From an uncultured Methanobrevibacter sp. (lineage in GTDB: Archaea > Methanobacteriota > Methanobacteria > Methanobacteriales > Methanobacteriaceae), in assembly GCA_902782595.1 (NCBI GenBank), contig CACZNW010000117.1:1-23078 (forward strand): DNA of 23,078 nt, given 5' to 3'. The notes beneath the pieces are model-generated. The model did not search any database and had not been told where the DNA came from. It saw only the letters and a list, made by a program, of their open reading frames with translations. The first letter of the stretch is position 1; each line of letters begins with the position of its first letter. Both the position numbers and the translations under genes were made by a program. Below are positions 1-7,104 of the stretch, one piece after another.

Positions 1-16
1 TAAATGAGGTGTGTAA

Positions 17-955
17 ATGAAAGATAAAACATCTATTAACAGAAAATCAAACACAGGTGCAGTTGAACGTGAAACTAAAGTTCATGACAGAGAAGGAGAC
101 ATAATGGCTATTGCCAGCAGGGATGTAATTTCAATTCCTCCTTCAAAAAGTATTAAAGACACTGCTAAAGTAATGATGGAACATGAATTTAGAAGATTAC
201 CTATAACTGATCCTGGTTCTGGAAAATTATTAGGTATCGTAACAGTAATGGATATCTTAGATTTCTTTGGTGGAGGAAAAAAATTCAACATTATTGAGAA
301 AAAATACGAAGATAATTTCCTGGCTGCTATTAACGACCCTGTAAAAGAGATTATGAGCCGTGATGTAATCACCGTTTCAATCAAATCTTCAATCGGAGAT
401 ACAATTGAAACAATGTTATCCAATCAGTTAGGTGCAATTCCTATTGTTGACGGTGACGGTAAACTTGCAGGTATTGTAACTGAAAGGGATATTGCTTTAT
501 CTTTAGCAGGTGTTGTCGGTAAAGACACAGTACAGGATTTCATGAGTCCAAAAGTATTCACTACCACTCCGGGAACTCCGTTAGGTGATGCATGTAAAAT
601 CATGGTAAGAAACGGTTTAAGAAGAATTCCTGTTGTCGGCGGTGAAGCGGATATTTCCAAAGCGGCTAAAAAACTTTTAGGTATTTTAACTTCTACTGAT
701 GTTATCAGATTCTTAAATGCAAAAGAATTATTTGATAATTTAAATTCCAATCTTGCAAGTGATGTATTGGACCAAACCAAAATTTCCGATATCATGGCTA
801 AGGAACCGATTACAGTTGAACCTACTATGACTGTCGGTGAATTATGTGAACTTTTCGCTGAAAAGAATATTGGTGGAGTTCCTGTTGTTAAAAATGACGA
901 AGTAATTGGAATTATCACTGAAAGAGACATATTGAACGCAGTTAAAAGATATTAA
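17..955 (+). CDS. Four-CBS-domain protein (putative adenine-nucleotide sensor)
   Basis: The 312-residue soluble protein consists almost entirely of four CBS motifs, at about residues 30-85, 109-166, 172-236 and 256-312. Each has the usual pattern of an xxDIM-type opening, a hydrophobic RxxPV/GxxPV strand and a GIVTxxDI close. CBS pairs (Bateman modules) typically bind AMP, ATP, SAM or similar ligands; no catalytic or DNA-binding domain is fused here, so the ligand and partner cannot be named. The ATG at 17 is supported by a Shine-Dalgarno sequence gaggtg at 6-11. The first 29 residues are polar and lie outside the CBS fold. A second four-CBS protein follows after 36 bases, suggesting co-expression and possibly a joint complex. 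Family assignment is sure; the role is unknown. Confidence 0.93.
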   Translation: MKDKTSINRKSNTGAVERETKVHDREGDIMAIASRDVISIPPSKSIKDTAKVMMEHEFRRLPITDPGSGKLLGIVTVMDILDFFGGGKKFNIIEKKYEDNFLAAINDPVKEIMSRDVITVSIKSSIGDTIETMLSNQLGAIPIVDGDGKLAGIVTERDIALSLAGVVGKDTVQDFMSPKVFTTTPGTPLGDACKIMVRNGLRRIPVVGGEADISKAAKKLLGILTSTDVIRFLNAKELFDNLNSNLASDVLDQTKISDIMAKEPITVEPTMTVGELCELFAEKNIGGVPVVKNDEVIGIITERDILNAVKRY

Positions 956-978
956 AATGCATACATAATATAAAAAAT

Positions 979-988
979 GGGAGATGAT
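979..988 (+). promoter_or_regulatory. Ribosome binding site that fixes the start of the second CBS protein
   Basis: The run gggagatgat nearly matches the archaeal Shine-Dalgarno consensus GGAGGTGAT, and its GGAG core is eight bases before the ATG at 992. It overlaps the in-frame ATG at 977, so that upstream ATG is unlikely to be the start. Confidence 0.75.
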
Positions 989-991
989 AAT

Positions 992-1795
992 ATGCAAATC
1001 AAGAATTTGATGTCTGAGGATATAATTACCATAGACAAAGATCAAAATCTTTCTGATGCTTTAAAGCTATTGCGCAAACACAATGTTTCACGTTTGCCGG
1101 TAACTAACAATAAAGAATTGGTGGGTATTATTTCTGAAAGGGATATTGCCGATAAACTCGGTTCTTCAAAATATGAAAGTATGCCTGCATCAAGACTTCA
1201 TATTTCATCTGTAATGGTTAAAGATGTATTGACAGTTCCTGAAACCATGCAATTGGGTGATGTGGCAAAATTAATGCTGGATAATGGTATTGGATCTGTT
1301 CCGGTTATTGACGGCGATGAAAACATGGTCGGAATCGTATCCAAGGCCGATTTTGTTACTCTTGCAGTGGGAATCGCTTTTGATAAGATTACTGTTAAGG
1401 AAATTATGTCTAAAGATTTAACAGTAGTTTCACCAACCGAAAGACTTGTTCATGCCAGAAGGCAGATGATTGAATCTCACATTGGCAGAGTTCCGGTTAT
1501 GGATGTTGAGGAACTGGTTGGTATTGTAACTTCTAAGGATTTAATGAGGGCTTTCATTGACTTTAGAAAAAAAGTACCTGAAAAATACCAGAAATCTCAA
1601 ATTAAAGAGATTTTAGTTGAAGACGTCATGTCTTCCAATCCAAAATTCACTTCTAAAGATGCTACCATATCTGAAGTGGCCAACATTATGATTGAAACAG
1701 GATTCAACGGTTTGCCTGTTGTTGAAGATGATCAGGTCGTTGGTATTATAACACAAACTGATATTTTAAGACTGATTGAAAAATTGGAATCTTAA
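992..1795 (+). CDS. Second four-CBS-domain protein
   Basis: The protein has 267 residues from the ATG at 992 (an in-frame ATG at 977 would add five). Four CBS motifs lie at about residues 2-60, 71-128, 135-195 and 209-267, with openings IKNLMSEDIITI, ISSVMVKDVLTV, VKEIMSKDLTVV and VEDVMSSNPKF. Like its upstream neighbour it has no other domain, membrane segment or signal peptide. The domain spacing matches that of the neighbour, so the pair probably arose by duplication (inference). CBS tandems usually sense nucleotides and regulate a partner protein; no enzyme partner is obvious beside it. The T-rich run after the stop (1804-1820) could end the transcript. Family sure, function unknown. Confidence 0.92.
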   Translation: MQIKNLMSEDIITIDKDQNLSDALKLLRKHNVSRLPVTNNKELVGIISERDIADKLGSSKYESMPASRLHISSVMVKDVLTVPETMQLGDVAKLMLDNGIGSVPVIDGDENMVGIVSKADFVTLAVGIAFDKITVKEIMSKDLTVVSPTERLVHARRQMIESHIGRVPVMDVEELVGIVTSKDLMRAFIDFRKKVPEKYQKSQIKEILVEDVMSSNPKFTSKDATISEVANIMIETGFNGLPVVEDDQVVGIITQTDILRLIEKLES

Positions 1796-1803
1796 TTTAT
1801 CAA

Positions 1804-1820
1804 CTTTTTTTTATTTTTTT
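1804..1820 (+). terminator. Oligo-T tract after the CBS gene pair
   Basis: Seventeen bases that are nearly all T (one A) lie between the second CBS gene and the GTG of pheA. Archaeal RNA polymerase terminates at such U-rich tracts without needing a hairpin. It may also just be the T-rich leader of pheA, since only 27 bases separate the genes. Confidence 0.4.
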
Positions 1821-1822
1821 GG

Positions 1823-2635
1823 GTGATCGGCATTACATCAATATCATTTTTAGGACCAAAAGGAACATTCACTCATGAAGCCGCCAATTTAATCGGTGAT
1901 GATTTAATACCTTACTGTACTATTCCGGCAGTAATGGAAAGTGTTGTAGGTAATGAAGTGGAGTTTGGTGTTGTACCGATTGAAAATTCAATTGAGGGGG
2001 CAGTTGGCGTTACTCTTGATTCACTGGCCCACAAGTTTGATTTAAAAATATATAAAGAGATAATTATTTCGATTAATCAGAATCTGATTGTCAATCCGGG
2101 ATGTCGAATGGACGATATTAAAGATGTTTATTCTCATGCTCAGGCCATTGCACAGTGCCAGGAATTCATATCTGCTCATAAAATTCAGCCTCATTATGCC
2201 ATAAGTACTGCAAATGCAGCTAAAAGTATTATTGGTGATAAATCCAAGGCAGCTATTGGCAACGTTAAGGCAGCTGAGATTTATGGTTTGGATATTCTCA
2301 GGGCAAATATTCAGGACAGGGACAACAACGAAACCCGATTCATAGTCCTTTCAAACAAAGACCATAGACCCACAGGTAACGACAAGACCTCAATTATCTT
2401 TTCAATTTATGAAGATCGTCCCGGTGAACTTTATAAAATACTGGGAATTTTCCAGAAAAATAACATAAATCTGACTAAAATTGAATCCAGACCTTCTAAA
2501 AAAGGTTTGGGCAGGTATCTTTTTTTCATTGACTTTTATGGCCATAAAGATGACAGTATGGTTGAAAATATTATTTCAGAGATTGATGATAACACTTATT
2601 TTTTGAAAATTTTAGGTTCCTACCCAGAATTTTAG
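1823..2635 (+). CDS. pheA: Prephenate dehydratase
   Basis: The enzyme converts prephenate to phenylpyruvate in phenylalanine biosynthesis. The 270-residue product begins near the family signature FLGPKGTFTHEAA and has the periplasmic-binding-like PDT fold over about residues 1-185, including GVVPIENSIEGAV and the catalytic-region Thr-Arg-Phe in NNETRFIVLS. A C-terminal ACT domain (about 190-270) carries the ESRPSKKGLGRY motif, the usual Phe-binding feedback site, so allosteric inhibition by Phe is expected. There is no fused chorismate mutase, the usual state in archaea. The start is a GTG with no strong Shine-Dalgarno, placed by homology of the N-terminus. Length is normal for a monofunctional enzyme. 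Confidence 0.93.
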   Translation: MIGITSISFLGPKGTFTHEAANLIGDDLIPYCTIPAVMESVVGNEVEFGVVPIENSIEGAVGVTLDSLAHKFDLKIYKEIIISINQNLIVNPGCRMDDIKDVYSHAQAIAQCQEFISAHKIQPHYAISTANAAKSIIGDKSKAAIGNVKAAEIYGLDILRANIQDRDNNETRFIVLSNKDHRPTGNDKTSIIFSIYEDRPGELYKILGIFQKNNINLTKIESRPSKKGLGRYLFFIDFYGHKDDSMVENIISEIDDNTYFLKILGSYPEF

Positions 2636-2697
2636 GCAACATTTAAATTATTGTTTTAATATAATTAAAATTATGATAATTTCAGGGGAGGGTAGGT

Positions 2698-3444
2698 ATG
2701 TCAGATGATAGAGATAAACTTCTTCAGATTATGAGCAGTTTGGAAGCGGATTATAAGTCCGGTAAGATTTCCGCTGAAAAGTACAGATATTTCCGCTCAA
2801 AATACGAGGATAAGTTAAATGCTATTGATGCTAGGGATGCTACTCGGCGTATAAGATCTATGCAGGGTAAACCTTCAGCTCCTAATACTAATAAAAGAAG
2901 TAGGAAACCTGCCAGAGATAAGAAGAAAGAAAAACAGGATTTAGTTCAAAAGTATATTATTAATCCTAAAAAGGATGATGCAAAATACAATAAAAATAAA
3001 AAATCATCAATGAATGGAGGCACATTCAGAGTAATAGCAATCCTGGTGCTTGTCATTGCATTTACTACAGGTGTTGCCTATGGTATTTTTAATTTGGATA
3101 CTGGACCTGCTTCAAATGCCGATGTGGTTGCCATTGTAGAAGATACAGCATTCCCTGAAATTAATGCAGTCGTAAATGCTACTCACATAAACGACACTTC
3201 AAATGTTACTCATGTTGACGACACAGATGATGACAAGAACGATCCGGAGATTGAAACCACAACGGAAACCACTACACAAACAACCACTGACACATCTGAC
3301 AGTTCACAGTCCAGTAGCAGTGATTCAGGATCAAGCAGTGAAAGTAGCACTCCGTCAAGCGACAGTGATTCAGGATCAAGCAGTGACAGTGGTGATTCAT
3401 CAAGTGACAGTGATTCCGGCTCAAGCGATGAGGGTGGACAGTAA
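2698..3444 (+). CDS. Membrane-anchored protein with a Ser/Asp-rich outer tail
   Basis: I do not recognise this 248-residue protein as a named family. Residues 1-105 are cytoplasmic: a charged helical hairpin with the phrase SGKISAEKYRYFRSKYEDK, resembling short SHOCT-like helical modules (inference), then a Lys/Arg-rich linker. One transmembrane helix lies at about 110-131. The outer part contains Asn-glycosylation sequons (NAT, NDT, NVT), a Thr-rich stretch and then a Ser/Asp/Gly low-complexity tail made of 15-residue repeats. Positive charges before the helix and acidic residues after it predict N-in, C-out topology. A strong Shine-Dalgarno (gggaggg) precedes the ATG. The secreted PsbP-like gene begins 14 bases downstream, so the two probably act together at the cell surface. 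Confidence 0.85.
   Translation: MSDDRDKLLQIMSSLEADYKSGKISAEKYRYFRSKYEDKLNAIDARDATRRIRSMQGKPSAPNTNKRSRKPARDKKKEKQDLVQKYIINPKKDDAKYNKNKKSSMNGGTFRVIAILVLVIAFTTGVAYGIFNLDTGPASNADVVAIVEDTAFPEINAVVNATHINDTSNVTHVDDTDDDKNDPEIETTTETTTQTTTDTSDSSQSSSSDSGSSSESSTPSSDSDSGSSSDSGDSSSDSDSGSSDEGGQ
3318..3444 (+). repeat. 45-bp in-frame tandem repeat encoding the Ser/Asp tail
   Basis: Three copies start at 3318, 3363 and 3408. The first 24 bases of copies one and two are identical; copy three diverges and is cut short by the stop codon. Each copy encodes 15 residues of the type SDSGSSSDSGDSSSD. The exact 45-base period keeps the frame, so copy number can change without a frameshift. Confidence 0.88.
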
Positions 3445-3458
3445 AGGAGGATTTTGTC

Positions 3459-4001
3459 ATGAAAAATAAAATTCTAATTGCAGGCATAATAACATTAATA
3501 ACTGTAATATTTTTGGTTTCTGGTGTTAGTGCGGATAATAATACAGATGATAAAACTACTATTCAGACACTGTCAAAGGGAGGACTTGTAATTCATTATC
3601 CTTCAGACTGGGGTGTTTCCCAAGCAAAATCAAATTATTCAATAATGTCAATTTCCAAATTGAATTCCATCGACGGGGCAGGTGTCGGTCAGGTCAACAT
3701 TAATGTTGAAAAAAAACCTATTGAAGGGGATTTCTATTCATTTGTCAATTCAACTTACATGTCCATGCCATATGATTCTTCATTTAATCTGGTTTCCTCA
3801 GGGGAATCAATAATAGGGGACAGACAGGCATTGGAATATATCTACACCTCAAACAATAACGGAATGGAAAGGGAACACAAGGCGGTCTGGTTTGAAAAAG
3901 GCGGACAGGCTTATGTGCTGTTATACAGTGCACCTATTGATCAGTTTGAACAAAACTTATATGTGTTCGATTACATATTGTCTGATATTCAAATCAGATA
4001 G
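3459..4001 (+). CDS. Secreted PsbP-like protein
   Basis: The 180-residue product starts with a classical signal peptide, MKNKILIAGIITLITVIFLV, ending near GVSA-DNN at about residue 25; no lipobox cysteine is present, so it is either released or kept by its uncleaved signal anchor. The mature part begins with KGGLVIHYPSDWGVS, the aliphatic-Pro-x-x-Trp pattern of PsbP/DUF1795-type domains, and continues as alternating strands to the end. In archaea such domains are found in extracytoplasmic proteins of unknown role. An ideal Shine-Dalgarno (aggagg, 3445-3450) precedes the ATG, only 14 bases after the Ser/Asp-tail membrane protein, indicating an operon. The fold assignment is moderately sure; no function is claimed. 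Confidence 0.78.
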   Translation: MKNKILIAGIITLITVIFLVSGVSADNNTDDKTTIQTLSKGGLVIHYPSDWGVSQAKSNYSIMSISKLNSIDGAGVGQVNINVEKKPIEGDFYSFVNSTYMSMPYDSSFNLVSSGESIIGDRQALEYIYTSNNNGMEREHKAVWFEKGGQAYVLLYSAPIDQFEQNLYVFDYILSDIQIR

Positions 4002-4013
4002 TGAGGAGTTTTC

Positions 4014-4526
4014 ATGATTATTTTATGTGTTACCGGTAGCATAGCAGCTACCGAATCCATTAAACTGGCTCGTGAACTTAGAAGAAATGGACAGGATGTT
4101 AAATGTTTCATGAGCGATTCTGCCTGTGAGATTATTCATCCAAATGCCATGGAATTTGCAACCGGTCATGAGGTTATCACTGGGTTAACCGGTAAAATCG
4201 AGCATGTCAGATATTCACAGGAAGATCTGATACTCGTAGCGCCGGCCACGGCCAATACCATTTCCAAATTTGCATATAAAATTGCCGACAATCCGATTTC
4301 AACTCTTTTAATCACTGCTCAGGGTCATGATACACCAATCATTTTTGTTCCTTCAATGCATGATTCAATGTATCGTGCCATCAGACCCAACATTGATAAA
4401 ATCAAAGAAGAAGGTTTAGCTTCCTTTATAAAGCCTAGGATGGATGAAGGTAAAGCCAAATTCCCTTCAAAAGAGGACATCGTCCTTGAATCATTGAGAA
4501 CAATTAACTTACATAAAAAGGATTGA
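4014..4526 (+). CDS. coaC: Phosphopantothenoylcysteine decarboxylase (separate CoaC/Dfp N-terminal domain)
   Basis: This flavoprotein decarboxylates 4'-phosphopantothenoyl-cysteine to 4'-phosphopantetheine in coenzyme A synthesis. The 170 residues correspond to the N-terminal half of bifunctional CoaBC (Dfp). Visible motifs are the FMN-binding CVTGSIAATE at the start, the catalytic-His region KIEHVRYS, the PATANTISKFAYKIADN signature, VPSMHDSMY and the substrate-clamp region PRMDEGKAKFPS. It ends in the linker where bifunctional enzymes continue into CoaB; here CoaB starts four bases after the stop in another frame. A gaggag Shine-Dalgarno precedes the ATG. The gene follows the PsbP-like gene by 12 bases and may share its transcript. 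Confidence 0.9.
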   Translation: MIILCVTGSIAATESIKLARELRRNGQDVKCFMSDSACEIIHPNAMEFATGHEVITGLTGKIEHVRYSQEDLILVAPATANTISKFAYKIADNPISTLLITAQGHDTPIIFVPSMHDSMYRAIRPNIDKIKEEGLASFIKPRMDEGKAKFPSKEDIVLESLRTINLHKKD

Positions 4527-4530
4527 AGTC

Positions 4531-5175
4531 ATGATTAAGGGTAAAAAGATTTTAATAAGTCTTGGAGGTACTTATGAACCTATTGATTCTGTAAGAGGTA
4601 TTACCAATAAGTCTTCAGGTAAAATGGGTTTGGCTCTCGCTCGAGAAGCATACATAAGAGGTGCTGATTTGACACTGATTGTTGCCAATGTCAGTGTTGA
4701 GATTCCATCTGTTTTTGATGTTGTCCGTGTTGAAACAGGAAGGCAGATGAATGATGAAGTGTTAAGACTGGTTCCCCATTTTGATATTTTCATATCTGCT
4801 GCTGCGGTTTCTGATTTTGAGTTTAAAAAACAATCTGATAAAAAGATTGATTCGTCAAGCTCACTGTTTTTAAATTTAAAGCCTGCAACAAAAATCATTC
4901 GCCAGATTAAACAGATTAATCCGGATATTTTTTTAGTGGGATTTAAGGCGGAGTTCAATATTTCAAAATCTGAAATTATTGAGTGTGCCAGACGCCAAAT
5001 TGTAGACGCCGGCACTAACCTTGTTGTTGCCAATGACATTTCAAAAGAGTCCTGCAGGTTTGGTTCAGATAACAATGAGGTTCTGATTGTTGATGATGAG
5101 GTTTTAACAGTTCCTCTGGCATCCAAAAGTGAGATTGCAAAAAGCATTTTGGATGTAATTTCTAAAAAAATATGA
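4531..5175 (+). CDS. coaB: Phosphopantothenate-cysteine ligase (separate CoaB/Dfp C-terminal domain)
   Basis: It joins cysteine to 4'-phosphopantothenate in CoA synthesis, the step before CoaC. The 214-residue product matches the C-terminal half of Dfp: GGTYEPIDSVRGITNKSSGK is the nucleotide-binding opening, followed by MGLALAREAYIRGADLTLI, the SAAAVSDFEF motif, and the KIDSSSSLFLNLKPATKII segment with the ligase Lys-Pro. NLVVANDIS near residue 170 is also typical. It is complete, so both halves of CoaBC are present as separate genes (170 + 214 residues, near the sum of a fused enzyme). Only a weak Shine-Dalgarno (ggat) precedes the ATG, so translational coupling to coaC is likely. Confidence 0.9.
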   Translation: MIKGKKILISLGGTYEPIDSVRGITNKSSGKMGLALAREAYIRGADLTLIVANVSVEIPSVFDVVRVETGRQMNDEVLRLVPHFDIFISAAAVSDFEFKKQSDKKIDSSSSLFLNLKPATKIIRQIKQINPDIFLVGFKAEFNISKSEIIECARRQIVDAGTNLVVANDISKESCRFGSDNNEVLIVDDEVLTVPLASKSEIAKSILDVISKKI

Positions 5176-5582
5176 TGTCATCTATATGTTGGATTAACAC
5201 TTTACTGTTTTATAAGCCATATATATTTATATTAATTATTTGATTTATAATTTTTAAGTTTTTTCTCATTAATTGTAATTTAATGAGTCATATTTTTAAT
5301 ATTATGGCATGATTTTCGAAGGCAATTTTTTGACAAAAAATATTCACTCGGAATTATGGTTATTTTTGAAATTCATGTTTTCATCAATTTCAGTTTTTGA
5401 ATTGCAAAGTTGATATTAATATGAAATCATCTTCATGCCATGAGTAGGGATAATATAATTTTTCGGTGAAATGGATGGGTTCATGGGCGGTTTAATGTCC
5501 GGTTGCGTAATACTTTTCAGATTAAATGCACCAGATTATTCTTTGAAAAAAAGTTTTTTAATAATAGGTATTTTTAAAAAAT

Positions 5583-5659
5583 AAGTTCATGCCTTTAGGA
5601 TTCAGTTAAATGGAGTGATTAATAGAGTGAAAGAACCTAAAGGGCATTTAAATGAACTT
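5583..5659. repeat. Imperfect inverted repeat able to form a long hairpin
   Basis: The left arm 5583-5603 (aagttcatgcctttagg core) pairs with 5633-5659. Eight terminal pairs (aagttcat/atgaactt) and nine inner pairs (gcctttagg with cctaaagggc) are separated by a 6-base bulge on the right arm and a single bulged G. The loop is about 29 bases. It is the most structured piece of the gene-poor interval and could be an RNA hairpin or the remains of a small inverted-repeat element. Confidence 0.6.
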
Positions 5660-6178
5660 TTATTTTATTTGCATTAGCATTTATTATTTTTAATTTCATA
5701 GTATAAAAACCTATTCAAGTAATACTTTTTGGCACTTTTTGTAGTATTTTTTTAATTTTCTCAAAGCTATTTTTTCACTCATTGGACTGTTAAATTTCGC
5801 CGATTTTTTTTAAAGATTTTTCTTTAATTGATAATGTTTTATCAACTTTTTAGGTATAGTCTTGTTTTGTGATTTGGTTGATTTTAAAAAATTTACCTTG
5901 AATGGTCCTTTAATGTTTGCAGAATTTTGATTTAGAGGATTATTTGTTTTGGGTTTGGATATTGTTTGGTGAAAACATTATAATTTTCAATGTCAGTTTA
6001 TGACATTTTTCAGAATTTTTGACATGCTAGTTTTAATGGTATTTGCATTTATCGGCAATTAATGATATCTTTTTTTAGAATTATATTTAAGCTCCATTCG
6101 GTTTTTTATTTGATGAAAATTTCTAAAAAATCTAAAGTATCTGTTTTTTGAATCAATGTTTAATGTTAGTCGTCACTT

Positions 6179-6223
6179 AAATTAGACTATGCAGAAGATG
6201 TGTTTTTATATAAAGTCTAATTT
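6179..6223. repeat. 10-bp perfect inverted repeat around a TATA-like motif
   Basis: aaattagact at 6179-6188 is repeated in inverse orientation as agtctaattt at 6214-6223. The 25-base spacer contains tttttatata (6202-6211), resembling an archaeal box A. A 24-codon frame starts at 6244 on the + strand, but it has no other support. Confidence 0.5.
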
Positions 6224-6459
6224 TAATCCATAATTAAATCTAAATGGAATATTGGAAAGAATTATTTAAGAATAAAGATAATATGGGAGAAAACAGGCAT
6301 CTGAATACAGAGAAGTAAATTTAAGGTAAAATGGGAATGAACATTTGATAATCTGAAAAACCTAGGAAATGCGAAGAAAAATATTGCTTAACTAATTTTC
6401 CCTAATTTCAATATGTGCCTTCTGATGGATTATATCTAATTCCGCTATAGCATTAATTT

Positions 6460-7101
6460 CTAGAAATTTTTCTCTACCAGTAATCCGATATGATCTTTTT
6501 CGTAAGGTTCCAGTTTCACTTTTTCTATAATCCTGAAACCTTTCTCCTTTAATTTCTTTTCCTGTTCCTTAAATATTTTTTTAGGCTTCTGCACAACGTC
6601 AATACTTCTTGCTTTAATCATCAGAAGTCCCACTCCATTTTCCTTACAGAATAGGTTCATGTTTTTCATGAATAACTGTGTCTGCGTTGGCTGAGCCACA
6701 TCACAGTATATCAAGTCTGTCTTTTCAACGATGTTGAGATAAGTTTTAGGTTTGGTTGCATCGGCCAGAATCGGAGCAATATTTGGTCTTTGACGTGAAA
6801 GCCGTATTAATTTTTTTGCAGTTGTCGGTGAAAATTCAACGGCATATATTCTTCCGTTAACTACAATGTCTGAGATGTGTGAAACTGTTGTTCCGGTTGA
6901 TGCACCAAGGTAGAGAACTTTTGAAGTATCTTCAAGTTCTAATTTTTCCAATCCGTTTAACAGTGCTGCAGCTAATTTTGAACGTCTTGGATTCCATATT
7001 CTATATTCTTCATCTTCCAAAATCAGTTCTTCTCCATAAACTGATATTTTTGGTGTTAAATTTTTAGTTGCGATATTACTGTCTTTAAAATAAACCTTCA
7101 T
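6460..7101 (-). CDS. flpA: Fibrillarin-like rRNA/tRNA 2'-O-methyltransferase
   Basis: This is the catalytic subunit of archaeal C/D-box sRNPs, transferring methyl from SAM to the 2'-OH of guide-selected nucleotides. The 213-residue protein has EEYRIWNPRRSKLAAA, the SAM-binding motif VLYLGASTGTTVSHISDIV (about 65-83), the acidic ligand position in YAVEFSP, DATKP, and YCDVAQPTQTQLF. ARSIDV supplies the family signature near residue 165, and PYEKDHIG is the usual C-terminal strand. Length is slightly short because of a compact N-terminus, but all catalytic elements are present. It lies three bases after nop5, the classic archaeal pairing. A strong ggaggtag Shine-Dalgarno sits at the nop5-flpA junction. 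Confidence 0.96.
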   Translation of the reverse strand: MKVYFKDSNIATKNLTPKISVYGEELILEDEEYRIWNPRRSKLAAALLNGLEKLELEDTSKVLYLGASTGTTVSHISDIVVNGRIYAVEFSPTTAKKLIRLSRQRPNIAPILADATKPKTYLNIVEKTDLIYCDVAQPTQTQLFMKNMNLFCKENGVGLLMIKARSIDVVQKPKKIFKEQEKKLKEKGFRIIEKVKLEPYEKDHIGLLVEKNF

Positions 7102-7104
7102 GCT

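Larger units (their letters stand above)
5176..6459. other. Gene-poor AT-rich interval of about 1.3 kb
   Basis: I see no protein gene of ordinary length on either strand. The DNA is dominated by T- and A-runs with stops in all frames. It holds an imperfect inverted repeat at 5583-5659, a perfect 10-bp inverted repeat at 6179-6223 enclosing a TATA-like sequence, and a marginal 37-codon reading frame at 5471-5584 whose start lies in a locally GC-richer patch. It separates the coaB (+) and flpA (-) gene ends, which converge on it, so long 3' ends, a decayed gene or an unannotated RNA are all possible. No tRNA, CRISPR or transposase remnant is recognisable. Confidence 0.6.

Noticed and set aside
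3203..3487. Overlapping reading frames of 71-88 codons on both strands inside the Ser/Asp repeat region
   Set aside because: They arise from the low-complexity repeat read in other frames and have no family likeness or start signal.
5370..5445. C/D-box sRNA-like ctga and ttgatga motifs on the minus strand
   Set aside because: Only one D'/C'-like pair is seen and the distance to any upstream C box is too long for an archaeal C/D sRNA.
5471..5584. A 37-codon frame beginning MDGFMGGLMSGC
   Set aside because: The putative Shine-Dalgarno touches the ATG, the second half is Lys/Phe/Ile filler, and no family is recognisable; too weak to annotate.
6391..6460. Shifted-frame continuation of flpA giving about 22 coherent-looking residues (EINAIAELDIIHQK)
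   Set aside because: Fibrillarin normally ends just after the PYEKDH strand, where this gene also ends, so no frameshifted tail is needed; probably chance.
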